Shown here: one piece after another, positions 33,415 through 41,984 of the stretch | Numbering within the stretch: the stretch's first letter is position 1 | How the letters are laid out: each line of letters opens with the position of its first letter | NCBI RefSeq assembly: GCF_029892565.1 | Contig: NZ_JARXVH010000005.1 | Span: forward strand, 248,001 to 312,000 | Length of the DNA stretch: 64,000 nucleotides | Reading direction: 5' to 3' | Origin: Streptomyces pseudovenezuelae | Lineage (GTDB): Bacteria > Actinomycetota > Actinomycetes > Streptomycetales > Streptomycetaceae | Notes under the pieces: model-generated | The model's input: only the letters and a program-made list of their open reading frames with translations | What the model was told of the DNA's origin: nothing | Databases searched by the model: none | Position numbers and translations under genes: made by a program

Positions 33415-34650
33415 ATGGAACACACCGATCCGGCCGATCCGGACGAGCGCTGGCTGTTCGCGACCGTGCACGCGGCGTTCTTCCTGCTGCTCGGCTCCTC
33501 GTTCGCCCGCTTCCTGATGCGCGACGGGAACGGAGCGCACACCGGTTGGGTCGTGACCCTCTTCGCCGCCTTCTGCCTCCTCTACGTCCTCGGTCGCGTC
33601 CTGACCCCGGCGCCCCGCCCCGGCTCGACGCCGACCGCGCGTCATCTGCTGTGGCTGGGCTCGGTGTCGGCGGTGTGGGCCGTGCTCGTGGTCCTGGCGC
33701 CGAGTGCCACGTGGTGTGCGATGCCGTTGCTGTTCGTCGGCGTGCACACGCTGCCGCCACGCATCGCGGTGCCGCTCGCCGCCGTGCTCACCGCGTTGGT
33801 CGTCGCCTCCGAGATCCGCGTCGCGCACGGCACGCTCAACCCGAACATGGTCGTGGCCCCACCGGCCGTCGCCGCGGTCGCCACCGCCGTACTGGTCCAT
33901 CTGCAACGGCAGTCGGTACGGCAGCGAGTCCTGATCGACGACCTGGTCCGCACCCGCCGCGACCTCGCGGCCACCGAACGGCGGGCGGGCGTACTGGCGG
34001 AACGGCAGCGGCTGTCCACCGAGATCCACGACACCCTCGCCCAAGGCCTCTCCAGCCAGCGGATGTTGCTCCAGGCCGCCGAACGGGTATGGGCGTCGGA
34101 CCCCGAGGCGGCTCGCGCGCATCTCGGCAAGGCGGCCGGCATCACCTCCCGCGGCCTGGCCGAAGTCCGCCGTTTCGTCCACGACCTGGCCCCGGCCGAC
34201 CTCGCCGAGCACTCCCTGCCCGGCGCACTGGCCGCGCTGGCGGAACGGGAGAGCGGGCCGGGTCTGACGGTGGAGTTCCAGGAGTTCCGGCTCGACGGCA
34301 CCCAGGGCTCGCTCCCGGAACGGTCCGAGGCGGCCCTGCTCCGCATCGCCCAGGGCGCGTTGGCGAACGTACGCGAACACGCGGCGGCGACCCGGGCGGC
34401 GCTGACCCTGACGTGGTTGGACGACCAGGTCTCCCTGGACATCGCCGACAACGGCCGGGGCTTCGACACGACGGCCGCCGCGCCCTCCGGGGTATCCGAC
34501 CGGGCACGTGGACATGGCCTGCCGGCGATGCGGATCCGGGCGGGGCAGTCGGGCGGGACGTTGACTGTGGAGTCGACGCCGGGTGAGGGGACGGTCGTGT
34601 CGGCGGCGGTTCCCCTGACATCCAACGTCCTTAAGGAGCAGGTCTCTTGA
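33415..34650 (+). CDS. NarL-type sensor histidine kinase
   Basis: The 411-residue protein has about six N-terminal membrane helices (residues 15-165), a HisKA_3 dimerisation domain with phospho-acceptor His in RLSTEIHDTLAQGLSSQ, and a C-terminal HATPase with N-box ALLRIAQGALANVREHA and the DNGRGFD G1 box followed by GHGLPAMRIRA. There is no periplasmic sensor of size, so the signal is probably in the membrane. The response regulator gene overlaps its stop, forming a two-component operon. Confidence 0.94.
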   Translation: MEHTDPADPDERWLFATVHAAFFLLLGSSFARFLMRDGNGAHTGWVVTLFAAFCLLYVLGRVLTPAPRPGSTPTARHLLWLGSVSAVWAVLVVLAPSATWCAMPLLFVGVHTLPPRIAVPLAAVLTALVVASEIRVAHGTLNPNMVVAPPAVAAVATAVLVHLQRQSVRQRVLIDDLVRTRRDLAATERRAGVLAERQRLSTEIHDTLAQGLSSQRMLLQAAERVWASDPEAARAHLGKAAGITSRGLAEVRRFVHDLAPADLAEHSLPGALAALAERESGPGLTVEFQEFRLDGTQGSLPERSEAALLRIAQGALANVREHAAATRAALTLTWLDDQVSLDIADNGRGFDTTAAAPSGVSDRARGHGLPAMRIRAGQSGGTLTVESTPGEGTVVSAAVPLTSNVLKEQVS

Positions 34651-35330
34651 GCACCTCGGAAGGAACCCGTCCCGTGAGCCTCTCTGAGGGAGCCGGTGCG
34701 ATGAGCGCACCCGTCCGTCTCCTCCTGTGCGACGACCACGCGGTCGTACGGGCCGGCCTGCGTGCCCTGTTGTCCAGCGCCGAGGGCATCGAGGTGGTCG
34801 GTGAGGCGGGCAGCGGGGAGGAGGCGCTCGCGATCGCCGCGCGGGTCCGGCCGGACGTGGTGCTGATGGACCTGCAACTGGGCGAGGGCATGGACGGAGT
34901 CACGGCGACGAGAAGGCTGACGGCCGGCGAACCGGCCCCGCGCGTCCTGGTGTTGACGATGTTCGACACGGACGCGGACATCACCCGGGCCATCGAGGCG
35001 GGCGCCACGGGATATCTGCTGAAGGCGGAGCGCCCGGAGGAACTCTTCGCGGCGATCCGCAGCGCCGCGTCAGGCCGTACCGCCCTGTCGGCGCCGGTCG
35101 CCGACCGCCTCATGGCCCGGATGCGCAGCCCGCGCCCCACCCTTTCCGACCGGGAGCACGACATCCTCGGCCAACTCGCCCGGGGCCTCGGCAACCGCGA
35201 GATCGCCCGGGCGCTGTTCATCAGCGAGGCGACTGTGAAGACCCATCTCGGGCGGATCTACGGCAAGTTGGGGGTGGAGACGCGGGCGGGCGCGGTGGCG
35301 GTGGCGAAGGAGCGGCGGTTGTTGCGGTGA
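34647..35330 (+). CDS. LuxR/NarL-family response regulator
   Basis: The 227-residue protein has a receiver domain (acidic pair CDDH, phosphorylation Asp in VVLMDLQLG, Lys in YLLKAERPEE) and a C-terminal LuxR helix-turn-helix (LSDREHDILGQLARGLGNREIARALFISEATVKTHLGRIYGKL is spread over residues 165-210). The start is a TTG overlapping the kinase stop with an AAGGAG site 8 nt upstream; ATG 34701, with its own GAGGGAG, is an equally good start and would remove 18 non-conserved residues. The next gene on this strand is far off, so targets are unknown. Confidence 0.93.
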   Translation: MSTSEGTRPVSLSEGAGAMSAPVRLLLCDDHAVVRAGLRALLSSAEGIEVVGEAGSGEEALAIAARVRPDVVLMDLQLGEGMDGVTATRRLTAGEPAPRVLVLTMFDTDADITRAIEAGATGYLLKAERPEELFAAIRSAASGRTALSAPVADRLMARMRSPRPTLSDREHDILGQLARGLGNREIARALFISEATVKTHLGRIYGKLGVETRAGAVAVAKERRLLR

Positions 35331-35389
35331 CGGAGAGGGGGGCCGGGATGTGGGCGAGGGCCGGGCCGGGGGACACCAGGTCGCCGGCG

Positions 35390-37396
35390 CTACCCGGCGA
35401 GGGGCAACTCGGGCGGCCGTAGCCCCCGTAGGCCCGTCCTCTCCCTCTCCCGTTCCAACTCGTCGAGGAGTTCGGCGAGTTGCTCACTGTGTCGCGACGA
35501 CAGGTGGCCGGTGTCGTCGAGGTGGACGGCGCAGGCGGTGGTGGTGTCGACGAGTCGTTCGAGGGTGGCGACGACCTCGTCGGTGCCGGCCGAGTGGCGG
35601 GCGAGAGCGGGGAGTTCGGCGGCGGCGAGGGCGATGGCGGTGCGGGCCTCGGAGAGGGCGCGGTAGGCCTCGCGGCGCAGCGTCCAGCGGGCGGTGCGGT
35701 CGTCGGAGCCGCTCAGGACGTGGTCGAGGTAGGTGTGCGCGGCGGTGCCGGCCGCGCCGACCCGGGACCGTACCGTCCCGCCCCGCTGCCCCGGCATCGG
35801 CAGATGTCCGACGACGAGCACGATGGCGCAGGCCAGCAGCGTCTCGCCGATCCGGCCGGCGGAGGCCTGGGGTTCGCCGCCGACCATCACCAGGGCGAGT
35901 ACGAGGACGGTGACGACGGCGGTCTGGGCGGCGAAGTGGCGGGTGGCGACGGGGATGAGGGCACCGCTGACGGCGACCAGCGCGATGAGCCCCTCGGGCC
36001 GGGGCAGCACGACGGCGAACCCGGCGAAGAGGAGGGCGCCCAGGACGGTCCCGGCCGCGCGGCACAACACCCGGGAGGCGAGCGGTCCGAGGTCGGGCTT
36101 GACGAGGAATACGGCGGTGGCGGGCAGCCAGTACCAGTGCTCGTGCTGCCCGTACCAGCGGGCGTGGTGCAGTGCCTGGGCGACGGCGGCGCTGGCCCCG
36201 AAGCAGAGGGCGACCCGCAGCCCGTACTCCCGCCCGCCGGCCCCGAAGGCGACCTTGAACAGCCCCCGGACGGACCGCCTCCGCGTGTGCAGGTCGGTCC
36301 CCTTCCCCCGGTCGAAGGCCTCGGCGGCGTGCAACAGCGCGTCGTCCAGGGCCCGCAGCGCGGGCGCGGAACGGTGCGGCGCGGGCAACGGCCCGGTGTG
36401 CGTGCTTTCCCGTACGGCGGTGGCGAGCCGGCGCGGCCCTTCGGAGGCCCGTCCGGCAACGGCCTCCCCGCCCCAGGCGAGCGCGGTCGCCGCCTCGGCC
36501 AACGGCAGCGCGGCGGCGTACTGCGCGTGCAGTCGCCGCTCGGACGAGGAACTGGCGTAGCGCCGCAACCGGGGCCCGGCGAGGGCGTCCTGCGCATGGT
36601 CGAGTGCGGCGGTCAGGGCTGCCCTTCGGGCGATGGCCTCGTCGGTGCCGACGGCGTCGAGGAGTTCGGCGACGGCGTCGTACACGGCGGCGACGGCGGC
36701 GCGTTCACCGTCGAAACGGAAGTCGCCCGCGATGGCGCCCGGGGTGGGCAGCACCAACCGCAACGCCACCAACCACCCGGCACCGGCGAGAAATGCGAGG
36801 GCGCGCTGCCACCCTTCGTCGGGCAGGGGCATCCCGGCACCGATGGCGGAGGCGACGAGCAACTGCGTACCGGCACTTGAGGCGACGGGCCCAACCGCAC
36901 TGACACCACCGGCGAGCAGGCCGATGCCGGTGAACAGAAGGGTGAGCACCACGGCACTCGCATGCTCCCCCGCATACGTCCCCACGAGCATCCCACCGGC
37001 CCCCGCGAGCGCCGGCACCCCGAGCCGCCGCACGGACACCCGCCGGCTGCCGGGCCGGTCGTTGATCCCGGCGAGCATCGCGGCGATGGCGGCCACGACA
37101 CCGAGGGAGGTGCGGTCGAGAAGAACGGCGGCGAGGAGAAGGGGCCCGGCGGACAACGCCCCACGCGTGACGGCACTCCAGGGGACGGGGCCGCGCTGGG
37201 CGCGCAGGGCGTGGGCGAGCCAGGGGGGTACGACGGGCGCGGTGCGGGACACGCGGGAGGTGCTCCTGATCGTCTCGGCGAGGGCGGGGGTGGGCCTTCG
37301 GGCGACGGCGGCCGGGGCGGTGACGGTGAGCTGTGGTGACTGGTGGTCCGGTCTCCACGGTAGATCGTGCGGTGGGAGAGAACGGGGCGTCGGCAT
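35390..37396 (-). CDS. FUSC-family membrane protein (aromatic-acid exporter-like)
   Basis: The 668-residue protein has two blocks of hydrophobic helices (residues about 75-215 and 395-530) separated and followed by cytoplasmic helical regions, the layout of the FUSC/YccS/AaeB efflux family. The second block carries the FUSC_2 motif WYWLPATAVFLVKPDLG. The last 130 residues are helical and charged. Family members export aromatic acids or polyketides or affect cell-envelope stress; the substrate here is unknown. It converges on the two-component operon. Confidence 0.88.
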   Translation of the reverse strand: MPTPRSLPPHDLPWRPDHQSPQLTVTAPAAVARRPTPALAETIRSTSRVSRTAPVVPPWLAHALRAQRGPVPWSAVTRGALSAGPLLLAAVLLDRTSLGVVAAIAAMLAGINDRPGSRRVSVRRLGVPALAGAGGMLVGTYAGEHASAVVLTLLFTGIGLLAGGVSAVGPVASSAGTQLLVASAIGAGMPLPDEGWQRALAFLAGAGWLVALRLVLPTPGAIAGDFRFDGERAAVAAVYDAVAELLDAVGTDEAIARRAALTAALDHAQDALAGPRLRRYASSSSERRLHAQYAAALPLAEAATALAWGGEAVAGRASEGPRRLATAVRESTHTGPLPAPHRSAPALRALDDALLHAAEAFDRGKGTDLHTRRRSVRGLFKVAFGAGGREYGLRVALCFGASAAVAQALHHARWYGQHEHWYWLPATAVFLVKPDLGPLASRVLCRAAGTVLGALLFAGFAVVLPRPEGLIALVAVSGALIPVATRHFAAQTAVVTVLVLALVMVGGEPQASAGRIGETLLACAIVLVVGHLPMPGQRGGTVRSRVGAAGTAAHTYLDHVLSGSDDRTARWTLRREAYRALSEARTAIALAAAELPALARHSAGTDEVVATLERLVDTTTACAVHLDDTGHLSSRHSEQLAELLDELERERERTGLRGLRPPELPLAG

Positions 37397-37496
37397 TTCA
37401 GGAATGTGACGATCGACGGGAAGGGCGAGTTCTTTATGAACGAAACCCCGAGCGCCTCACCGCGTCTCACCGCCCCTCGCCACAAAAGAAGGCGGA

Positions 37497-37521
37497 CCCG
37501 GGGGCGTAGCCTGCCCCCGGG
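37497..37521 (-). terminator. hairpin terminator reading leftward
   Basis: CCCGGGGGC at 37497-37505 pairs perfectly with GCCCCCGGG at 37513-37521 around a 7-nt loop. On the minus strand it is followed by TCCGCCTTCTTTTG, a T-rich tail, so it would stop a leftward transcript coming from the tRNA-like element or the DUF7873 gene. Confidence 0.65.
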
Positions 37522-37619
37522 CCCTGTGATGCCGCCCACATTCACACGCCGGCCCGGTTAAGGGTCCAGGTCAGTCATCATGTCGTCGCGTCCTGCCTTT
37601 GGACCACCGCACATCGAGC

Positions 37620-37643
37620 TGCGCGGACTGGACTTGAACCAGC
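37620..37643 (-). other. tRNA 3'-end remnant (T-arm plus acceptor strand)
   Basis: On the minus strand: GCTGG-TTCAAGT-CCAGT, a 5-bp stem with a canonical TTCRANY T-loop, followed by CCGCGCA in the acceptor position. The complementary 5' acceptor strand TGCGCGG and a D-arm are absent within a tRNA's length, so it is not an intact gene. It may be a residual attachment site. Confidence 0.5.
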
Positions 37644-37824
37644 ATTTCGACGCCGTGGGGCCTGGGCCCGGTCGATCCGGCGATGGACGGCGAATACTGA
37701 GTCTGGAGCGAGAGTCTGAGATTGATTCATCACGACAAGCTTCAGCATCAGCTTTGCGCTCTTCGCGCACCCCGGTCACGAGGACCGAGGAGTCTCACAT
37801 AGTACTGAGTCGAATGCCGGCGGC

Positions 37825-38556
37825 CTACTGGAAGAGATAGCCGAACACGGCATCCCCGACCCGCTGATCGGTGACGTCGACCCCGTTCGCCTCCTCCCGC
37901 GCGAACTTCACCGCCTGCTGCAACTTCTCGACCCGGTCGAGGAGTTCGTTGACGCGGCGGGCGGGCAGCGCACCGGAGAACTTCACAGTCGTCCAGTAAC
38001 CGACGGGAATGTCCTCGTAGTAGACATCGACCTGGGCGGGATGCTTCTCGGTGGCCTCGGCCTTCACATGATTACGCGGAACCTTCTTGGTCCGCAGAGT
38101 CCGTACGGCCTCCGTCTTCCACGCATCGGTGGACGGATCCTGAACCCAGAACTCCGAGGCATCCAGAACAGGCAACCTCCGCACAAAGGCATTGAGTTCG
38201 ACGAGCTGCTTCTCCAGAAAGAGCAGATACGACACAGGCACATCGGCGACGACCACCCGCCCGTCCACCGTCACATCCGCCCGCGCCTCGCAGTTGGCCC
38301 AGTCCTTGGTGGCGGTCACATCGAACAGCCGCGTCAGCGTCACCGCGGTCTCCCGCAACACCCCTTCGGCCTGCACCTGCACCCGAGTCGACTCGGGCGG
38401 CAACTGCTCACCCTCCTCGTCCTTGGGCTGATACGTCCGCGAGATACCTGCCAGCAACGCCGGCTTCTGCAGCCCGTGCTGGGCAGCCGTGAGGTCCTGG
38501 TGGGCCTTGGACTTGATGCCCTTCTCCACCGCGATGATCTGATTGAGTTTCGCCAC
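37825..38556 (-). CDS. DUF7873 protein (phage/mobile-element type)
   Basis: The 243-residue soluble protein starts GTG with MAKLNQIIAVEKGIKSKA and is rich in charged residues with few hydrophobic stretches; it ends VDVTDQRVGDAVFGYLFQ. It belongs to a family known to me only as DUF7873, which occurs in Streptomyces chromosomes and actinophages, with no assigned function. Codon use is less GC-biased than in the neighbouring genes. It stands next to a tRNA-like remnant, which would fit an integrated-element origin. Confidence 0.75.
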   Translation of the reverse strand: MAKLNQIIAVEKGIKSKAHQDLTAAQHGLQKPALLAGISRTYQPKDEEGEQLPPESTRVQVQAEGVLRETAVTLTRLFDVTATKDWANCEARADVTVDGRVVVADVPVSYLLFLEKQLVELNAFVRRLPVLDASEFWVQDPSTDAWKTEAVRTLRTKKVPRNHVKAEATEKHPAQVDVYYEDIPVGYWTTVKFSGALPARRVNELLDRVEKLQQAVKFAREEANGVDVTDQRVGDAVFGYLFQ

Positions 38557-38604
38557 GGAAAAGAAGCTAGCAGCGGCAACTCCCTCAATTCGAAGGGTTT
38601 TCCG

Positions 38605-39405
38605 TCAGCCGGCGGCGGCGGACGAATCGGCAACGGCATCGAAGAGCGCCTCGACATCGGCAACCGCACGCCCCAACACCTCCGGCTCCGCCCCCAACCC
38701 ACCGAGCACCGCATCAACCCCCCGCAACCCGGCCCGCTCCAACAACCGCTTCTCATTGGTCACCCACTCCCCCCGCGCCGCCAACACACCGTGCCCGGCC
38801 TGCATGGCAGCCGTAGCAACAGCCCCAGCAACCTCGGTGAGCCGACCGTTCGGAACGTGATTGGCCTTGGCATAGGCGAGGGTGAAGCGAGCGGTACCGA
38901 GCCAGCGCTCGGCAGCGGACACACGCAGCTTCGCCGGGTACTGGGCCGGCCGAGGCAGTCGGCCCCTCAACACCCGATTGATCGCCAACTCGGCGACGAT
39001 CAGATAGCTCGGAATCCCCGCAAGATGAAACAACAACGCCTCAATCCGAAACCGCCCCTCCTCCGCCTCCGCCAACTCATGCTCGACGACATCAAGATCG
39101 CGATAGTGCACATCGACGCGCCGCCCGTCGATCGTGAGCCAGGCCCCGCCATTGAAGACCCCACCTCCCCAACCACCGACTTCAGAGACCTCGCCCTCCC
39201 ACCCGACAGCACGGAGATCCTCCGGATCGAAGGAGCCGCGGTAGTAGACGGCGAGGTCCCAGTCACTGTCGGGGCGGTGCGTGCCCTGGGCGCGGGAGCC
39301 ACCGAGGGCTACGGCACGGACGGTGGGGAGGGAGGCCAGACGGTCGGCGACGGTGCCGAGGAATGCCCGGTCGTCTCTGTTCATCTCAGCGTTCGCCTCA
39401 ACCAT
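38605..39405 (-). CDS. nucleotidyltransferase-domain protein
   Basis: The 266-residue protein has a pol-beta-type nucleotidyltransferase core near its start: VRAVALGGSRAQGTHRPDSDWDLAVYY contains the GGS helix and the D-x-D catalytic pair, with a third acidic residue in the RRVDVHYRDLDVV strand. The C-terminal half is helical, like kanamycin nucleotidyltransferase relatives. A substrate, possibly an aminoglycoside or a MNT/HEPN-type target, cannot be assigned; no HEPN partner is adjacent. ATG 39405 or 39384 are both possible starts. Confidence 0.82.
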   Translation of the reverse strand: MVEANAEMNRDDRAFLGTVADRLASLPTVRAVALGGSRAQGTHRPDSDWDLAVYYRGSFDPEDLRAVGWEGEVSEVGGWGGGVFNGGAWLTIDGRRVDVHYRDLDVVEHELAEAEEGRFRIEALLFHLAGIPSYLIVAELAINRVLRGRLPRPAQYPAKLRVSAAERWLGTARFTLAYAKANHVPNGRLTEVAGAVATAAMQAGHGVLAARGEWVTNEKRLLERAGLRGVDAVLGGLGAEPEVLGRAVADVEALFDAVADSSAAAG

Positions 39406-39548
39406 GACAGCCAGCCTGCCTCTCACCCGACTGTCAGTGCCACGCGTTATCAATGAGCACTCGATGATGGCTGGCGGGTCGAGAGTCCGTACGGCGACGA
39501 CTCAATGCTCGGCGTTCCGTGACGGGAATCCGGGGACGGTCGTGAAAG

Positions 39549-39917
39549 TCACCCGGTGAGCACCTCTGCCCCTCTGCTGAGGCTCAACACGACCGGAGCC
39601 TCGCCGGATCCCTCTCGACGATGTCCCAAGATGTCATCTGCGTACCCCCTCGCCTCGGGGCCGGGGGCATCGACCAGCGCTCGGCAGACGAGCCACAGCC
39701 CATCCCGCACAGTCACCAGACAGCGCGCTTGGAGACTGTCCTCGACGGAGTCGCCGTCCACTTCGCCTGCGACGAAGCCGAGGAGGAGGAACAGGCGCAG
39801 AATTTCTTTCTCCTGACCCGAGTTCGTGCCGTCGGCCAGATGCCTGGCAGTCCGACCGCATCCGCGCGGGATCGCGTCCCAGTCGTGTCTGTCCAACTCT
39901 GCAAGCGTGAGACTCAT
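39549..39917 (-). CDS. hypothetical protein, possibly a truncated gene
   Basis: The 122-residue ORF starts MSLTLAELDRHDWDAIPRGCG and contains a helix-rich middle (GQEKEILRLFLLLGFVAGE) and an Asp/Gly-rich end. The opening, with its D-W motif, resembles the start of longer Streptomyces proteins of unknown function, so this may be a shortened copy. A weaker open frame exists on the other strand. It lies in the low-GC region. Confidence 0.5.
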   Translation of the reverse strand: MSLTLAELDRHDWDAIPRGCGRTARHLADGTNSGQEKEILRLFLLLGFVAGEVDGDSVEDSLQARCLVTVRDGLWLVCRALVDAPGPEARGYADDILGHRREGSGEAPVVLSLSRGAEVLTG

Positions 39918-40306
39918 TGACTTGCCCGGATCTTCAGTCGATGAGGTAGCCGGGCAGACTGACCTGCCCTGAATTCCGGTAGTCGCGGAGCCGGTCGTTG
40001 CCGTCGCCGATCACCCTCAGAATCCGATAGACACAGGCGACAATTCCGGGCAGGGTACCCGACAACAGGTCCCGGAAGGGCCGCCATGAGCACCGAAGCC
40101 ACCGGCACCGCCGGTTCCTGCGGGTTCGACTGGATCAGGCGTGGTTGAACTCCAGCAACGCGCAGTCGACTTCAGGCGCCGCTCAGAGCCGTTGGGTCGA
40201 GGTGCGATGACATCTCCGATGGCCGGGCCCGCGGCGACGAGGTGGGCTCACCTCGTCGTCGTACAAATGGGATGAGGCACGAGCGTCAGCCAAATAGGGT
40301 GCCCGC
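39918..40306. other. gap with decayed coding fragment
   Basis: On the minus strand, 39934 to about 40115 is an open frame without a start; its last 50 residues (…LPGIVACVYRILRVIGDG, …NSGQVSLPGYLID, stop at 39934) look like genuine protein, probably the end of a lost gene. On the plus strand a 20-codon ORF (40086-40148) has a GGAAGGG ribosome site. The rest shows nothing. It may mark the right edge of the acquired region. Confidence 0.4.
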
Positions 40307-40771
40307 ATGAGCAGCAGCTCGGAATCCGAAGTGGTGCTCCGTCGAGCCACCGCCCCCGACGCCCGCCCCGCCGCCGACGTCTGGCTCCGTTCCTTCGCCG
40401 CCGCACTGCCGACCGTTGTGAGTCCGCGGTCCGCCGATGACGTGCGGGAGTACTTCCGGGACGTGGTGGTGCCGTTGCGGGAGACGTGGGTCGCGGATGC
40501 CGGGGGTGCGGTCGTCGGGGTGATGGTGGTCAAGGGGGACGAGCTCTCCCAGCTGTATCTCGAACCCGACTGGCGTGGGCGCGGGATCGGTGACCTGTTC
40601 GTCGGGCTGGCCAAGGAGTGCAGTCCGCAGGGGCTGACGTTGTGGACCTTCCAGGTCAACAAGCCCGCCCACCGCTTCTACGAGCGTCACGGCTTCGTCG
40701 CCGTCGAGTACACGGACGGGAGCGGGAACGAGGAGTTGGAGCCGGATGTGCGGTACGTGTGGCGGCCGTAG
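40307..40771 (+). CDS. GNAT-family N-acetyltransferase
   Basis: The 154-residue single-domain protein has the acetyl-CoA-binding motif A: LSQLYLEPDWRGRGIGDLFVGLAKE (R-G-x-G-I/G), followed by the C-terminal RFYERHGFVAVEYTDGSG typical of small-molecule or protein N-acetyltransferases. The N-terminal strand VVLRRATAPDARPAADVWLRSF completes the fold. Acceptor unknown. Confidence 0.93.
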   Translation: MSSSSESEVVLRRATAPDARPAADVWLRSFAAALPTVVSPRSADDVREYFRDVVVPLRETWVADAGGAVVGVMVVKGDELSQLYLEPDWRGRGIGDLFVGLAKECSPQGLTLWTFQVNKPAHRFYERHGFVAVEYTDGSGNEELEPDVRYVWRP

Positions 40772-40801
40772 GCACCGAGTTCCGGGCGGTATCCGCGTGG
40801 C

Positions 40802-41860
40802 TCAACTGGCCGTCCCCGTCGCCGCGTTGCGCGCCAGCTCCAGTGCGTACGTCGGCCACCACTGGCCCGCCGCCGGGCCGCCCCGGCAGGTGCCGTCGGA
40901 CTCGCCGGGGCGTTTGATCCACAGGTAGGCGTCCAGGAGGGCGTTGCCCGTGCGGATCGTGGGTGGGGTGCCCAGGGCGCGGCCCGGGGGGTTGCACCAG
41001 GCGGCCGTGCCGGTGGCGCCGGGGTTCGGGCCGTTGCCGTTGCGGCTGGTGTCGATGACGTAGTGCTTGCCGCCGAGGTCCTTCGACAGTCGGTCGCCGT
41101 ACGTCGAACTCGCCGCGTTCGTCTGGAAGTTGGAGACGTTGAGCGACACGCCGTCGGCCCTGGCCACGCCCGCCGACTTCAGCGCGGCGACCAGGCGCCA
41201 AGCCTCCGGGATCCAGGCGGAGTTGCCCGCGTCGAGGTAGACGTGGGTGTGCGGCTGCCGCTCGAAGCGGTCGACGGCGTAGGCGAGCAGCGCGTACCGC
41301 TCGGTCGCCGCCACCCGGGTGCAGCCCGCCACCACCTGGGCCACGGCGTCCGGTTCGACGATCACGTACGCGCCCCGGTCACCAAGCCCCGCCGCGAACT
41401 GGTCCACCCAGGCACGGTAGTTGGCCGCCGTGGGGGCACCGCCGACCGAGTACAGGCCGCAGTCGCGGTTCGGGATGTAGTACGCCACCAGCACGGCTAG
41501 GCGTCCGGCGTGCGCGGCTGCGGTGGTGCGGGCACGGACGATCGGGCCGGGGTTCGGGCCGTTCAGCCACTCGGCCTGGGGGCGATCGGCGATACGGTCC
41601 ATGAGGGTGGCGTCGGCCGTCCGGCCCTCACTCCTCCACTCGGCGGACTGGCTCGCGGCGCGGGAGTCGGGGTCGGTCCACAGGTCCAGCGACGGCTCCG
41701 CAGCACTGCGGGAGGCGCCCGTGCAGCACAGGCCGGCCAACAGCACCGCCAGCAGCATGCGCGGCGCGGACTCCGATCCCGACCCCGACCTCGATCCCGA
41801 CCGAGATCCCGACCGTCCAGAGGGCAGGTTCCTGAACACTGGCTTCTCCGTCCCCGGCAC
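40802..41860 (-). CDS. secreted glycoside hydrolase family 6 (cellulase/cellobiohydrolase)
   Basis: Cleaves beta-1,4-glucan with inversion. The 352-residue protein has GH6 motifs: AYYIPNRDCGLYS with the upstream loop, the acid-catalyst YVIVEPDAVAQ, and YLDAGNSAW, plus VSNFQTN and the late WIKRPGESDGTC. It has no cellulose-binding module. A membrane-spanning signal sequence (LLAVLLAGLCC, possibly a lipobox-like Cys) lies at residues about 33-45, behind a Ser/Arg/Gly hexanucleotide-repeat leader. The GTG start at 41860 has an AGGA ribosome site; an ATG just before the signal is the alternative. Confidence 0.9.
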   Translation of the reverse strand: MPGTEKPVFRNLPSGRSGSRSGSRSGSGSESAPRMLLAVLLAGLCCTGASRSAAEPSLDLWTDPDSRAASQSAEWRSEGRTADATLMDRIADRPQAEWLNGPNPGPIVRARTTAAAHAGRLAVLVAYYIPNRDCGLYSVGGAPTAANYRAWVDQFAAGLGDRGAYVIVEPDAVAQVVAGCTRVAATERYALLAYAVDRFERQPHTHVYLDAGNSAWIPEAWRLVAALKSAGVARADGVSLNVSNFQTNAASSTYGDRLSKDLGGKHYVIDTSRNGNGPNPGATGTAAWCNPPGRALGTPPTIRTGNALLDAYLWIKRPGESDGTCRGGPAAGQWWPTYALELARNAATGTAS

Positions 41861-41984
41861 GACTCGCTCGTCCTGACGGGAGTCTGCGGGTACGGCTCCG
41901 TACGGCCCGGCGCACCACCGGGCAGGTCGTCGGAAGATCACCCCGTCGGCGGTCGAAGTCGGTCGCCGCCGCCCAGGAGAACGG

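Larger units (their letters stand above)
37397..37824. other. gene-poor, AT-richer gap with tRNA-like remnant
   Basis: About 430 bp with a visibly lower GC content and no convincing coding frame. It contains a C/G-rich hairpin (37497-37521), a tRNA T-arm-like element (37620-37643), and the end of the DUF7873 gene's transcript. It is the left edge of a region that looks acquired. Confidence 0.5.

Noticed and set aside
37580..37840. Plus-strand ORF over the tRNA-like remnant
   Set aside because: Its sequence, including a GLDLN-type stretch, is the kind produced by translating tRNA-related DNA, a known artefact.
39431..39454. CTGTCAGTG-N8-TATCAA, close to the damage-promoter consensus
   Set aside because: The -10 box lacks the final T, and no gene follows on that strand within a useful distance; the sequence lies at the start of the nucleotidyltransferase gene on the other strand.
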